A stretch of 64,000 nucleotides of DNA from assembly GCA_949289565.1 (NCBI GenBank), contig CASEOO010000016.1:124001-188000 (forward strand), in the 5' to 3' direction. Under the pieces are notes generated by a model that saw nothing but the letters and a program-made list of their open reading frames with translations, searched no databases and had not been told where the DNA came from. The translations under genes and the position numbers were made by a program. Shown one piece after another: positions 36,681-46,266 of the stretch (the first letter of the stretch is position 1; each line of letters starts with the position of its first letter). The DNA is from an uncultured Bacteroidales bacterium (GTDB taxonomy: Bacteria > Bacteroidota > Bacteroidia > Bacteroidales > UBA932).

Positions 36681-39170
36681 CTACCTCAATGCAGCGCCGA
36701 ATTCCTTGGAGAATACATTGACGAACCGTGACATGATATTCTCCACATCCTTGTCCGTCAGCGTCTTTTCTGTATCCTGAAGGACGAAGCTCAGAGCATA
36801 CTGCTTCTTGTTCTCAGGGATTTTATCGCCTCTGTAGACATCGAAAAGCGAAACGCTCTTGAGAAGTTTTTTCCCTGTCTTGCATGCACATCTGTACAGA
36901 TCGGCATATGTGACAGACTCATCCAGAAGGAGAGCCAGGTCACGGCGCACCTCAGGATATTTAGGCATCTCCGTATACTTGATTTTGTCACGTTTCACGA
37001 GAGTGTACAGCTCAGGCCATGAGATCTCAGCCGCATATACAGGCTGCTTGATGCCGAACTGTTTCAGCCTGGCTGGGGCAATGGTGCCCATGACAGCAAG
37101 CGGCCTTGTGCTTCCAGGGAGTGTATACACCAGTCCTTCGGAAAAAATGTCTGCAGGTGCAGGCTTGTACTCCATATTGAATATATTTCCGCCGAAACGT
37201 CTGAAAAGCAGTTCCAGATAGCCTTTGAGTTCAAAATAGTCAGACTTCGCCTGTCCCGTTCTCCAGGATTTCTCTCCAGGCCCAGACAGGAACATGGAGA
37301 ATGCAGTGCTTTCATGATAACTGTCCAGAGTCTTGCCGTCAGTGCCAGGCTCGAATGAATATATAGACCCGTACTCAAACAGCTTCAGATTGTTCTCCTG
37401 ACGGTTTATATTGTATGCCACGACCTCCAGCCCGCTGAGAATCAAGGTCTGCCTGAGAACATTGAGATCCGAGCTCAGAGGATTCAATATTCTTACGCAC
37501 TTCTCTTCAGGGAAAGTCTTGAGCTTTGAATAATAGTCGGATTTCGTGAGAGAATTGTTCATGATCTCATTGAATCCGTTAGCGGCCAGGTAGTCAGACA
37601 CCGCATTGCGGACCTGCTCAGGCTCAGGCTTTGCCGAAGTGTTCACAGACATCCTGACGTTTGACGGAAGCTCGATATTGTTATATCCGTAGATTCGCAG
37701 AATCTCCTCCACCACATCGCATTCCCTGTAGACATCTATCATATAAGACGGAGCGGCGACCTTAGCCCCTTTCACAGCTCCAGCCTCGTCGTACTCGCGT
37801 GATATGAACTCATAATTCAGATTTTCCAGGATGGTTTCTATCACATCATGGCCGATCTTCTTGCCTGTGAATGCCTCTATTCTGTCATAGTCCAGATCTA
37901 TGACTTTCTTTTCGATTTTTTCAGGGCAGAACTCCTGCATCTTGCCCACGACATGACCGCCTGCAAGCTCGCAAATGAGCAACGCCGCACGCTTTGCAGC
38001 CCACTCGCAGACCAATGGATCTGCACCTCTTTCATACCTGAATGAAGCATCTGTGCTCAAGCCGTGCCTCTTCGAACTTTTCCTTATGGAAACCGGATTG
38101 AAGTATGCACCCTCGAGGAATACATCTTTCGTAGACTCTGTGACGCCGGACTTCTCGCCTCCGAACACTCCGGCAAGACACATCGGCTTCTCTATATCGG
38201 CTATCACGAGGTCATTGGCAGAAAGCGTCCTCTCCACTCCGTCTAGGGTGACGAATTTCTCTCCTTCCTCAGCCCTGCGGACCACAACCTTGTTCCCCTT
38301 GATCATGCCTGCATCGAAAGCATGGAGAGGCTGGCCTATCTCCATCAGGACGAAATTCGTGATGTCGACGACGTTGTTTATTGGCCGGAGGCCGATGGAA
38401 AGAAGCTTTTTCTGAAGCCATTCCGGAGACGGCCCTACTTTTACATCCTTGACAGTGGTGCCGGTATATCTCGGCGCCCCGTCCGGAGCCTGGACTTCCA
38501 TGGTGACGGCTCCGTTGATTTCGTCAGCTGAAGTGCAGACTCCTTCAGGACCTTCGCAGAATCCGGACACATCAGGAATCTCCAGCGAGCATGGAATATG
38601 ATTCAGTTTCAAATATGCATAAAGATCACGGGCAACGCCTATATGGGAAGCGGCATCTACCCTGTTTGCAGTCAGGCCGATCTCGATGACAGAGTCGCTT
38701 TCGAGCTTCAGGTATTCTTTAGCGGGGGTGCCTGGGACGGCAGACGGATCGAGAACCATGATTCCGTCATGAGACGTACCGATGCCGAGTTCGTCTTCTG
38801 CGCAGATCATGCCGAAAGATTCCACTCCACGGATCTTGGATTTCTTGATTTTGAAATCCTCCCCGAGCACAGTCCCTACCGTGGCCAGAAGCACTTTCTG
38901 CCCTGCAGCCACATTCGGAGCTCCGCAGACTACCTGCAGCGGCTCTCCTGAACCAGTGTTCAGCTTGGTTATATGCAGATGGTCTGAATCAGGATGGTCA
39001 TAGCATTCCAGCACTTCTGCGACAATCACTCCGGCCAGTCCGCCGGGAATCTGCTCAACTTCCTCTACCGCATCCACTTCCAGGCCTATCGAAGTCAATG
39101 CTTCTGCCACTTCTTGCGGATTAAGATCACATTTAAGATAATCCTTCAGCCAATTATAAGAAACCTTCAT
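36681..39170 (-). CDS. pheT: Phenylalanine--tRNA ligase beta subunit
   Basis: An 829-residue tRNA synthetase subunit. Domains in order: N-terminal MKVSYNWLKDYL, the EMAP-type tRNA-binding domain (about 40-155), B3/B4 editing domain (GQPLHAFDAGMI), B5 domain, the catalytic-like core and a C-terminal ferredoxin-like anticodon-binding domain (KYPEVRRDLALLLDE onward). It pairs with PheS, which is not in the window. It heads the operon continuing to deoC, 48 nt after ftsY. Confidence 0.97.
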   Translation of the reverse strand: MKVSYNWLKDYLKCDLNPQEVAEALTSIGLEVDAVEEVEQIPGGLAGVIVAEVLECYDHPDSDHLHITKLNTGSGEPLQVVCGAPNVAAGQKVLLATVGTVLGEDFKIKKSKIRGVESFGMICAEDELGIGTSHDGIMVLDPSAVPGTPAKEYLKLESDSVIEIGLTANRVDAASHIGVARDLYAYLKLNHIPCSLEIPDVSGFCEGPEGVCTSADEINGAVTMEVQAPDGAPRYTGTTVKDVKVGPSPEWLQKKLLSIGLRPINNVVDITNFVLMEIGQPLHAFDAGMIKGNKVVVRRAEEGEKFVTLDGVERTLSANDLVIADIEKPMCLAGVFGGEKSGVTESTKDVFLEGAYFNPVSIRKSSKRHGLSTDASFRYERGADPLVCEWAAKRAALLICELAGGHVVGKMQEFCPEKIEKKVIDLDYDRIEAFTGKKIGHDVIETILENLNYEFISREYDEAGAVKGAKVAAPSYMIDVYRECDVVEEILRIYGYNNIELPSNVRMSVNTSAKPEPEQVRNAVSDYLAANGFNEIMNNSLTKSDYYSKLKTFPEEKCVRILNPLSSDLNVLRQTLILSGLEVVAYNINRQENNLKLFEYGSIYSFEPGTDGKTLDSYHESTAFSMFLSGPGEKSWRTGQAKSDYFELKGYLELLFRRFGGNIFNMEYKPAPADIFSEGLVYTLPGSTRPLAVMGTIAPARLKQFGIKQPVYAAEISWPELYTLVKRDKIKYTEMPKYPEVRRDLALLLDESVTYADLYRCACKTGKKLLKSVSLFDVYRGDKIPENKKQYALSFVLQDTEKTLTDKDVENIMSRFVNVFSKEFGAALR

Positions 39171-39218
39171 GATATATTGTTTACTTTACGTCTTTAAAAA
39201 ACTTCACTGCAATTTCCT

Positions 39219-40157
39219 CTATTTCAAATCGTCTTTAGAAAAGAGCGAGTTCACAAATTCTCTCTTGTCAAAAACTTTCAGGTCGTCCACGCCCTCTCCT
39301 ATGCCAATGAACTTGACAGGAATTTTAAACTGGTCGACAATGCCTATGACGACGCCTCCTTTGGCCGTGCCGTCCAGTTTTGTGACAGCCAAAGCTGAAA
39401 CTTCCGTGGCTTTAGAGAACTCCTTGGCCTGCTGAAATGCATTCTGCCCTGTCGAACCGTCCAGAACGAGCAGCACCTCATGAGGCGCATCAGGGATGAC
39501 TTTACGCATGACATTACGTATCTTCGTCAGTTCATTCATCAGGTCCACCCTGTTGTGCAGCCGTCCTGCCGTGTCAATCAAGACCACGTCAGCATTCTTG
39601 GCCACTGCCGATTTCACCGTATCATATGCCACAGATGCAGGGTCAGAGCCCATATTCTGCTTGACTATATCCACGCCGGCACGCTCTGACCAGATGGTCA
39701 GCTGGTCGACAGCGGCCGCCCTGAAAGTATCGGCCGCGCCTAAAACTACCTTCTTCCCCTGGGCCTTGAGCTTCGCGGCAAGCTTGCCGATAGTCGTAGT
39801 CTTGCCCACTCCGTTCACTCCGACAACCATGATGACATACGGCTTCTTCGAAAAATCGAAAGGGACAGGGGCATCATCCGCTGTTTCCGCTCCGGAAACA
39901 TTCAGAAGATTTGCAATCTCGTCGTGAAGCAAGTCCACCAGCTCATCAAAAGAAACGAATTTATCTCTCTGCACCCTGTCCTCGAGATTGTCTATAATCT
40001 TCAATGTAGTGTCAACACCCATGTCAGTAGCGATCAAAGCTTCCTCTATCGCATCGAGCGTATCGTCATCGACTTTCGACTTGCCCATGACAGCCCTCGA
40101 GATTTTCTCGAAAAAATTCCGCTTGGTCTTCTGGACACCTTTGTCAAATATACCCAT
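39219..40157 (-). CDS. ftsY: Signal recognition particle receptor FtsY
   Basis: A 312-residue SRP-family GTPase that docks ribosome-nascent chain complexes at the inner membrane. The N domain comes first, then G motifs GVNGVGKTTTIGKLA, DTAGR, TKLDG and IGIGEGVDDL. There is almost no acidic A domain, so the protein is shorter than E. coli FtsY; membrane binding probably relies on the N-terminal helix. A TACCTTTG element lies at 40192-40199. Confidence 0.96.
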   Translation of the reverse strand: MGIFDKGVQKTKRNFFEKISRAVMGKSKVDDDTLDAIEEALIATDMGVDTTLKIIDNLEDRVQRDKFVSFDELVDLLHDEIANLLNVSGAETADDAPVPFDFSKKPYVIMVVGVNGVGKTTTIGKLAAKLKAQGKKVVLGAADTFRAAAVDQLTIWSERAGVDIVKQNMGSDPASVAYDTVKSAVAKNADVVLIDTAGRLHNRVDLMNELTKIRNVMRKVIPDAPHEVLLVLDGSTGQNAFQQAKEFSKATEVSALAVTKLDGTAKGGVVIGIVDQFKIPVKFIGIGEGVDDLKVFDKREFVNSLFSKDDLK

Positions 40158-40191
40158 AAGAAATACGTTTCAAAATCCAGCAATAAACTTT

Positions 40192-40199
40192 CAAAGGTA
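40192..40199 (-). promoter_or_regulatory. TAnnTTTG element for ftsY
   Basis: TACCTTTG on the minus strand lies 34 nt before the ftsY ATG and after the terminator of the upstream ribosomal protein genes. The -33 box is weak. Confidence 0.45.
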
Positions 40200-40219
40200 C
40201 TTAAATTTGGGGAAAAAGA

Positions 40220-40257
40220 GAAATAAAAATAAAAGAGCCGGCTGAATGCCGGCTCTT
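40220..40257 (-). terminator. Terminator of the rpmB-rpmG-DUF4295 operon
   Basis: On the minus strand AGAGCCGGC pairs with GCCGGCTCT around a 5-nt loop and is followed by TTTTATTTTTATTTC. It lies 21 nt after the DUF4295 stop. Confidence 0.8.
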
Positions 40258-40277
40258 CCCAGTATGATGAATCAAAG

Positions 40278-40436
40278 TTATTTCTTAACGAAGAAATCCT
40301 TGACCTTGTCAGCCTCTACGAGCTGCTCAGTAAACATGTACGCTCCGGTCTTGGAAGACTTGTCCATACGGATGCACTTAACCATAGTCTTAGCGCCTGA
40401 CTTGGCACTGAAGGTTGCGACTGCTTTCTTTGCCAT
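40278..40436 (-). CDS. DUF4295 small basic protein
   Basis: A 52-residue protein starting MAKKAVATFSAKSGAK and ending KVKDFFVKK, rich in Lys, matching the DUF4295 family. This family is found next to L28 and L33 genes in Bacteroidetes and is thought to be ribosome-associated. A GGAGG site lies 9 nt before the ATG. It is the last gene of the rpmB-rpmG operon. Function is not established. Confidence 0.85.
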   Translation of the reverse strand: MAKKAVATFSAKSGAKTMVKCIRMDKSSKTGAYMFTEQLVEADKVKDFFVKK

Positions 40437-40453
40437 AAATTAAATCCTCCAAA

Positions 40454-40642
40454 TTATTTAATCTCGCGATGAAGGGTCATCTTCTTGAGGTATGGATTGT
40501 ACTTCATACGCTCGAGACGCTGAGTAGTGTTCTTCTTGTTCTTGGTCGTGATGTATCTTGACATTCCAGGTACACCGCTTTCTTTCTGTTCAGTGCACTC
40601 CAATATTACCTGCACCCTGTTGCCTTTTGCTTTCTTTGCCAT
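40454..40642 (-). CDS. rpmG: 50S ribosomal protein L33
   Basis: A 62-residue ribosomal protein. The start [20 protein letters not shown] and the end [15 protein letters not shown] are typical of L33. It is of the form lacking zinc-binding Cys pairs (only one Cys). It lies between rpmB and the DUF4295 gene. Confidence 0.96.
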   Translation of the reverse strand: MAKKAKGNRVQVILECTEQKESGVPGMSRYITTKNKKNTTQRLERMKYNPYLKKMTLHREIK

Positions 40643-40653
40643 AACTCACGAAA

Positions 40654-40896
40654 TTAAACAATGCTGATATATCCTTTCTTCTGTGCATCCTTGACAGTTG
40701 CATCGAGGCCATTCTTCACAATGTTCTTCATGCCCTTGCATGAAACTTTCAGAGTGATGAACCTCTGCTCTTCTTCTGACCAGAACTTCTTGGTCTTCAG
40801 ATTGACATCGAAAACGCGCTTAGTGCGCTTCTTGGAATGGGAAACATTGTTTCCTACCATTCTTTTTCTTCCAGTAACTTGACAAACCTTTGCCAT
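40654..40896 (-). CDS. rpmB: 50S ribosomal protein L28
   Basis: An 80-residue ribosomal protein with the conserved start MAKVCQVTGRKRMVGNNVSHS and the central KTKRVFDVNLKTKKFW. First gene of the L28-L33-DUF4295 operon. Upstream on the minus strand is GATATTTG, a partial promoter match. Confidence 0.96.
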   Translation of the reverse strand: MAKVCQVTGRKRMVGNNVSHSKKRTKRVFDVNLKTKKFWSEEEQRFITLKVSCKGMKNIVKNGLDATVKDAQKKGYISIV

Positions 40897-40969
40897 TGTA
40901 TATAACTTTTATAATTTTCAAAATCAAGCGGCTGCAAATATCGTTAAAAAAAATCTAAATTACAAGCAT

Positions 40970-42316
40970 TCAGACGAATTTAAGAAATCTGCCCCACCTT
41001 ATGTTTTTAGGGAAGGACTTGTTCCTGTCGGTCGACAGCCATATTACAGCCGGCTTCCCGACTATATGGTCTTCCGGTACGAAACCCCAGTACCTTGAAT
41101 CCAGGGAATTGTGCCTGTTGTCTCCCATCATGAAGAAATAGTCCTGCTTGAAAGTATAGTTCCGGGCTTCTTCACCATTTATGAAGATATTTCCTGATGC
41201 ATCCACCTTGAGGTCATTTCCTTCATATGCAGTGATAATCCGCTCATACAGAGGAAGTGTGAGTGAATCCAGCTGAACAGTCACGCCCTTTTCAGGAATC
41301 CAGAGCGGACCGAAATTGTCTCTGGTCCACTTGTAATTCTCCGAGAAAGGAAAGATAGTCAGATAGGAATCCGGCTCATCAGGAGGATAAACATCTATAT
41401 TCGGCTCAACTGACACCACATTCGGATACTGCCTTACCCTTTCAAGCCGTTCAGCTGTCAGCGGCATATAAGGATATCCCGGCAGCTGGCTGTCAAACCT
41501 CAATTCCGCCTGATTCAGTCCGAGAGCATCCAGATTCACTGGATTTATCCTCTGGCCGTCTGTGACTACCTTGTATGAATTCTGGACACCGGGATATACT
41601 TCCAGAGGCTCTGAATTCACATAAACGAGGCCGTTTCTGATTTCAAGGGTGTCCCCATGCACGGCAACACACCTTTTCACATAGTGGTCTTTTTTATCCA
41701 TAGGCCTGGACTTCACCGGACCGTAATACTCAATCACGTTTTCACGTCCGATAGTCCTGCACATGGCATAGTAATCTTCAGCAGGATATTTGGTCAAGAC
41801 AGTGTCCCCGTTAGGGAAACCGAATACGACATAGTCACCTCTGCGCACTTCACGGAAACCTTTCAGCCTCCTGTAGTCATTCTGGATAAGCGTCGAATAC
41901 GACTCTTTCCCGAAAATGACGTTATGAGTGAACGGTATTGTCAACGGCGTCTGAGGGATTCTAGGTCCATATGTCAGTTTGCTGACGAACAGGTGGTCGC
42001 CTGTCATCAGGGAACTCTCCATCGATGACGAAGGAATCTTGAAGGCCTGAAAAAAGAAAATATTGATGAAGGTAACCACAATCACAGCGAATATAATGGC
42101 GTCAAGCCATTCATTCGCGACGCTGTGCTTCTCCCCCTCCTTGTATGTTTTTTTCCAGAACGCCCACTTCACTTTTTTAGTGACGCATGCATCGAAAACC
42201 ACAGCAAGGCCGAAGAGCCACCAATAATTTCCGAGCCAGATCACCCACAAAAGATAGAGCAAAGCCCAGAAACCGAACCTCACCCACCTGTTATGGCAAA
42301 ATTCCTTCCAGCCCAT
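40970..42316 (-). CDS. lepB: Signal peptidase I
   Basis: A 448-residue inner-membrane protease that removes signal peptides. There are hydrophobic segments at about 15-45 and 70-92, then the catalytic Ser98 in IPSSSME and Lys214 in YVKRCVAVHGD (Ser-Lys pair). The closing box MGDNRHNSLDSRYWG is near residue 400. It is longer than E. coli LepB (324), with extra sequence between the Ser and Lys and before the last box, as is common in Bacteroidales. It starts 8 nt after rplT, so it is probably cotranscribed with the ribosomal genes. Confidence 0.94.
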   Translation of the reverse strand: MGWKEFCHNRWVRFGFWALLYLLWVIWLGNYWWLFGLAVVFDACVTKKVKWAFWKKTYKEGEKHSVANEWLDAIIFAVIVVTFINIFFFQAFKIPSSSMESSLMTGDHLFVSKLTYGPRIPQTPLTIPFTHNVIFGKESYSTLIQNDYRRLKGFREVRRGDYVVFGFPNGDTVLTKYPAEDYYAMCRTIGRENVIEYYGPVKSRPMDKKDHYVKRCVAVHGDTLEIRNGLVYVNSEPLEVYPGVQNSYKVVTDGQRINPVNLDALGLNQAELRFDSQLPGYPYMPLTAERLERVRQYPNVVSVEPNIDVYPPDEPDSYLTIFPFSENYKWTRDNFGPLWIPEKGVTVQLDSLTLPLYERIITAYEGNDLKVDASGNIFINGEEARNYTFKQDYFFMMGDNRHNSLDSRYWGFVPEDHIVGKPAVIWLSTDRNKSFPKNIRWGRFLKFV

Positions 42317-42324
42317 TCAAAGAA

Positions 42325-42669
42325 CTATTTTACAGAGTTAACAATAGCCTCAAAAGCCTGAGGATTGTTCATAGCAAGGTCTGCAAGAACTTTGCGGTTC
42401 AGACCGATGTTCTGCTTTCCGATCTTTCCCATGAACTGAGAGTAAGTCATGCCATACTGACGTGCGGCGGCATTGATTCTCTGAATCCAGAGTGCACGGA
42501 AATTGCGTTTTTTGGTCTTGCGGTCACGGTAAGCATAAGTGAGACCTTTCTCATAAGTGTTCTTTGCTACCGTCCAGACATTCTTTCTGGAAAGAAAATA
42601 ACCGCGGGTCTTCTTAAGAATCTTCTTGCGGCGTGCCCTTGAGGCAACTGAATTTACCGATCTTGGCAT
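42325..42669 (-). CDS. rplT: 50S ribosomal protein L20
   Basis: A 114-residue ribosomal protein, [19 protein letters not shown] at the start and [17 protein letters not shown] in the core. It follows rpmI by 77 nt in the usual infC-rpmI-rplT order. In many bacteria L20 represses this operon; a leader site was not identified here. Confidence 0.97.
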   Translation of the reverse strand: MPRSVNSVASRARRKKILKKTRGYFLSRKNVWTVAKNTYEKGLTYAYRDRKTKKRNFRALWIQRINAAARQYGMTYSQFMGKIGKQNIGLNRKVLADLAMNNPQAFEAIVNSVK

Positions 42670-42746
42670 AAATTTAACTGTTTTATGGAGGCAGTGTCCG
42701 TCAACGGAGCTTTTCTACTGCATTCCAAGTTTGACATAAAAAATAA

Positions 42747-42941
42747 TTACATTCCCAATAAAGCTTTGACTCTTTTCTCGTCAACACTGCTGACTACGCT
42801 GAAGTGAGTCAAATTTCTCTTCTGCTTTTTGGTCTTCTTGGTGAGAATGTGGCTCTTGTAAGCATGTTTTCTCTTCACTTTTCCCGTTCCGGTAAGCTTG
42901 AAACGCTTTTTTGCACCGGAGTTGGTCTTTGTCTTTGGCAT
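42747..42941 (-). CDS. rpmI: 50S ribosomal protein L35
   Basis: A 64-residue basic ribosomal protein: [27 protein letters not shown] is the family signature region. It lies 47 nt after infC. Confidence 0.96.
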   Translation of the reverse strand: MPKTKTNSGAKKRFKLTGTGKVKRKHAYKSHILTKKTKKQKRNLTHFSVVSSVDEKRVKALLGM

Positions 42942-42988
42942 AGTTAAACTTTTTACTGTTAATAATATATAGCGCCGGACTGCCCGGA

Positions 42989-43615
42989 CTATTTTTTCTT
43001 GATCGGGGCGATCATCATCATCATTCTCTTGCCTTCCAGCTTAGGCATCTGCTCGGCGCGCCCGTACTCTTCGAGTTCGACAGCGAATCTGAGCAGCAGT
43101 TTTTCGCCCTGGTCCACATAAAGTATGGCCCTTCCCTTGAAAAAGACAGAAGCTTTCACTTTTGATCCCTCCTGAAGGAAACCGATGGCATGCTTCAGCT
43201 TGAACTGGAAGTCATGCTCGTCAGTGTTCGGGCCGAATCTGATTTCCTTTATGACTACCTTGGTAGAATTGGCCTTCATTTCCTTGGCTTTCTTCTTCTG
43301 CTGATACAGATACTTCTGGTAGTCGATAATCTTGCATACAGGAGGATCGACTTTAGCAGTGATTTCAACCAGGTCAAGTCCAAGCTCTTCAGCCTTCTTC
43401 AAGGCTTCAGAAGTAGAAATTATCCCCTGCTCAGGCACGTTGTCGCCGACAAGACGCACTCTGGGAGCGGTGATTTCTTCATTAATTCTCAATCCGTCTT
43501 CATCCTTCTTCGGCCTCTGGCCATATCCTGAAGGACGCCCTGCACCCTGCGGACCGGCATTGTTCGGCCTCGGCCCTGAAAATTTCGGCGCAGAGGGTTT
43601 AAATGGTGCTGCGAT
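42989..43615 (-). CDS. infC: Translation initiation factor IF-3, with likely AUC start
   Basis: The common core [17 protein letters not shown] follows an N-terminal basic, Pro/Gly-rich extension of about 40 residues. The frame has no ATG, GTG or TTG near the extension start. A TTG at 43492 would remove the extension. An AUC codon at 43613-43615 lies exactly 7 nt after a perfect AGGAGG (43623-43628), so I place the start there (about 208 residues). E. coli infC uses AUU, which lets IF-3 repress its own mRNA, so the same control is plausible. The C-terminal domain ends [15 protein letters not shown]. It is 40 nt after thrS. Confidence 0.85.
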   Translation of the reverse strand: MAAPFKPSAPKFSGPRPNNAGPQGAGRPSGYGQRPKKDEDGLRINEEITAPRVRLVGDNVPEQGIISTSEALKKAEELGLDLVEITAKVDPPVCKIIDYQKYLYQQKKKAKEMKANSTKVVIKEIRFGPNTDEHDFQFKLKHAIGFLQEGSKVKASVFFKGRAILYVDQGEKLLLRFAVELEEYGRAEQMPKLEGKRMMMMIAPIKKK

Positions 43616-43622
43616 AGTTATT

Positions 43623-43628
43623 CCTCCT
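43623..43628 (-). promoter_or_regulatory. Shine-Dalgarno site deciding the infC start
   Basis: AGGAGG on the minus strand is spaced 7 nt from an AUC codon. No ATG, GTG or TTG lies at a suitable distance in that frame. Confidence 0.7.
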
Positions 43629-43655
43629 AAATTAAGTTAATAATATCATGTTGGC

Positions 43656-45614
43656 CTAAGACAGCATGTCTTCGACCTCTTTCTGCACAAGTGAAATGAA
43701 ATCCTCGACTTTCATCGCGCCTTCATCCTTTCCGCCCTGCCTCCTGACGGAAACAGTGCCGCTCTCCATCTCCTTTTCTCCTACGATGACCAGGAACGGA
43801 ATCCTCTGCAACTCGCTTTCCCTTATTCTCTTCCCTATGGTCTCATTCCTGTCGTCTATTGCGGCGCGAATATCGGAATTATTCATCAAATCACAAACTT
43901 TTTTTGCATAATCTGCAAATTTTTCACTGACAGGCAGAACGCTGACCTGGTCAGGAGTCAGCCAGAGAGGAAGTTTCCCGGCAGTATGCTCAAGCAGCAC
44001 AGCCACAAACCTCTCCAGAGATCCGAACGGAGCCCTGTGAATCATCACAGGCCTGTGCTTCTTTCCGTCGCTGCCTGTATATTCGAGGTCGAAACGCTCC
44101 GGAAGGTTATAGTCCACCTGGATAGTTCCGAGCTGCCACCTTCTCCCGAGAGCATCCTTCACCATGAAGTCGAGCTTAGGACCATAGAAAGCGGCCTCGC
44201 CCGGCACCACGATGGTCTTTAGGCCTTTCTCCGCGGCGGCATCTATGATGGCCTGCTCCGCCTTTTCCCAGTTCTCGTCTGTACCTATATATTTCTCCTT
44301 GTGGTTCAGGTCACGCAATGACACCTGCGCTATATACTCGTCGAAATGCAAGGTCTTGAACACATAGAGAATGATATCTATTACTTTGCAGAACTCCTCT
44401 TTCAGCTGGTCCGGACGGCAGAAGAGATGAGCGTCGTCCTGTGTGAAGCCGCGCACTCTCGTAAGTCCGTGAAGCTCCCCGCTCTGCTCATAACGGTACA
44501 CTGTTCCGAATTCGGCGAACCTCAGAGGCAGATCCTTGTATGATCTCGGCTTGAACCTGTAAATTTCACAGTGATGAGGGCAGTTCATCGGCTTGAGCAG
44601 GAACTCCTCGCCCTCCTGAGGAGTATGGATAGGCTGGAAAGAGTCTTTTCCATACTTCGCATAATGGCCTGAAGTCACGTACAGATCCTTGTTTCCTATA
44701 TGAGGCGTGATGACAGGCAGATAGCCATACGACTTCTGGACCTTCTTCAGGAAATTCTCGAGCCTTTCGCGGAGAGCCGCGCCTTTCGGAAGCCACATAG
44801 GGAGGCCCTGCCCCACCCTTGAAGAAAATGTAAAGAGCTCCATTTCCTTCCCGAGTTTCCTGTGGTCTCTTTTCTTGGCCTCCTCCAGCATGGCGAGATA
44901 CTCGTCAAGCATGGATTTCTTAGGGAAAGTGATGCCGTATATCCTGGTAAGCATCTTGCGGTTCTCGTCACCTCTCCAGTATGCACCTGCAATGGAGGTC
45001 AGCTTCACCGCCTTGATCACGGAAGTATCCCTCAAATGAGGCCCGCGGCAAAGATCGGTAAACGCGCCGTTCGTATAGAAGGATATCGTCCCGTCTTCAA
45101 GCTCGCCTATAAGCTCGCACTTGTACTCGTCGCCTTTCTCCTGGAAAGTCTTCAGGGCTTCAGCTTTCGGGACTTCCCTGCGCACAAACTGCTCTTTCGA
45201 CCTGGCAAGCTCTATCATCTTGTCCTCGACTGCCTTCAGATCCGCTTCAGTAATCTGCACATCGCCCAGATCCACATCATAGTAGAAGCCGTTCTCTATG
45301 GCAGGCCCTATGCCGAACTTCACCCCAGGGTATATGCTTTCCAGAGCCGCGGCCATCAAATGTGAAGACGAATGCCAGAAGACATGCTTCCCTTCATCAT
45401 CGTCCCATTTTAGAAGCCTCACCGAACAGTTTTTGTCCAGCGGACGGTCCAAATCATATATAATGGTGTTTCCTGCCGCATCTTCCTCGAATTTGACAGC
45501 CGCGGCCAATACTTCAGCCGCCAGCTTGGGACTGATGCCCTGTGCGATTTGATACGCAGTGACCCCTTCTTCGAAAGTCTTTACGCTTCCATCAGGAAAT
45601 GTAACATTTATCAT
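43656..45614 (-). CDS. thrS: Threonine--tRNA ligase
   Basis: A class II synthetase of 652 residues from the ATG at 45614 ([14 protein letters not shown]); the frame extends 10 residues more without need. Domains: TGS, the editing domain with [11 protein letters not shown] and YYDVDLG, the catalytic core with motif 2 [22 protein letters not shown]-like region (about 370-390), and the C-terminal anticodon-binding domain ending in QKEVEDMLS. First gene of thrS-infC-rpmI-rplT-lepB. Confidence 0.97.
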   Translation of the reverse strand: MINVTFPDGSVKTFEEGVTAYQIAQGISPKLAAEVLAAAVKFEEDAAGNTIIYDLDRPLDKNCSVRLLKWDDDEGKHVFWHSSSHLMAAALESIYPGVKFGIGPAIENGFYYDVDLGDVQITEADLKAVEDKMIELARSKEQFVRREVPKAEALKTFQEKGDEYKCELIGELEDGTISFYTNGAFTDLCRGPHLRDTSVIKAVKLTSIAGAYWRGDENRKMLTRIYGITFPKKSMLDEYLAMLEEAKKRDHRKLGKEMELFTFSSRVGQGLPMWLPKGAALRERLENFLKKVQKSYGYLPVITPHIGNKDLYVTSGHYAKYGKDSFQPIHTPQEGEEFLLKPMNCPHHCEIYRFKPRSYKDLPLRFAEFGTVYRYEQSGELHGLTRVRGFTQDDAHLFCRPDQLKEEFCKVIDIILYVFKTLHFDEYIAQVSLRDLNHKEKYIGTDENWEKAEQAIIDAAAEKGLKTIVVPGEAAFYGPKLDFMVKDALGRRWQLGTIQVDYNLPERFDLEYTGSDGKKHRPVMIHRAPFGSLERFVAVLLEHTAGKLPLWLTPDQVSVLPVSEKFADYAKKVCDLMNNSDIRAAIDDRNETIGKRIRESELQRIPFLVIVGEKEMESGTVSVRRQGGKDEGAMKVEDFISLVQKEVEDMLS

Positions 45615-45641
45615 AATTCTGCCTTTAAATTTACAAGACTG

Positions 45642-45649
45642 CAAAGGTA
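45642..45649 (-). promoter_or_regulatory. TAnnTTTG element for thrS
   Basis: TACCTTTG on the minus strand lies 27 nt before the thrS ATG. It is divergent from the TATCTTTG at 45662-45669. Confidence 0.5.
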
Positions 45650-45661
45650 CAATATTTTTTC

Positions 45662-45669
45662 TATCTTTG
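45662..45669 (+). promoter_or_regulatory. TAnnTTTG element for the DUF4199 gene
   Basis: TATCTTTG on the plus strand lies 21 nt before the DUF4199 ATG. The -33 box is weak. Confidence 0.5.
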
Positions 45670-45690
45670 CGCTGTCAATGATGAATTATT

Positions 45691-46266
45691 ATGAACAACA
45701 CCGATTCAAAAAAGATATTATGGAACAAGGCGGCTAAAAACGGGCTCGCGCTCGGCCTGTTCACGGCCGCATGCAGGCTGCTGTCGCAGTTTCTGGCCGG
45801 CTCCGATATCCCGACGGCCGGGACCGCCGTATTGACCGGAGTCATATGGCTTCTCCAGTTCGGAGGATGCATATGGATCATGAAATTCCTGATGGAAAGG
45901 CTCGTTCACCAGTACGAAGGCGTCGACAACAGGGACACAGCCAGGTATGGAAGGCTGCTGGCGCTGACATCCAGCCTGGTTTTCGCGGCCGCGATGCTTT
46001 TCGACGTCATATTCATATCCCCGGAGATGGCTCAGCGGCAGATGGATCTGTACTATCAGCTATACGGTTCAAATATGAACGAGAATACAAGGTCAGCCTT
46101 GCAGACCATAGAAAACAATTATCCTCAGATTCTGTTTTTCTCCACATGGATTTACAGCTGGATATATGGGATAGTGCTTGCCTCCATACTTTCCGTCACC
46201 ATCCCCAAGAAAGACCCTTTCGCCAAATTCATGAAACAAAACAACCAAGACAGCGGCCATGAATAG
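45691..46266 (+). CDS. DUF4199 membrane protein
   Basis: A 191-residue protein with four predicted membrane helices (about 18-35, 45-65, 85-105 and 150-170). The loop between helices 3 and 4 (EMAQRQMDLYYQLYGSNMNENT) fits DUF4199. In Bacteroidales it typically sits just before a GT2 glycosyltransferase, as here, where the two genes overlap by 8 nt. This suggests a shared role in envelope glycolipid or glycan synthesis; function is unproven. Confidence 0.78.
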   Translation: MNNTDSKKILWNKAAKNGLALGLFTAACRLLSQFLAGSDIPTAGTAVLTGVIWLLQFGGCIWIMKFLMERLVHQYEGVDNRDTARYGRLLALTSSLVFAAAMLFDVIFISPEMAQRQMDLYYQLYGSNMNENTRSALQTIENNYPQILFFSTWIYSWIYGIVLASILSVTIPKKDPFAKFMKQNNQDSGHE

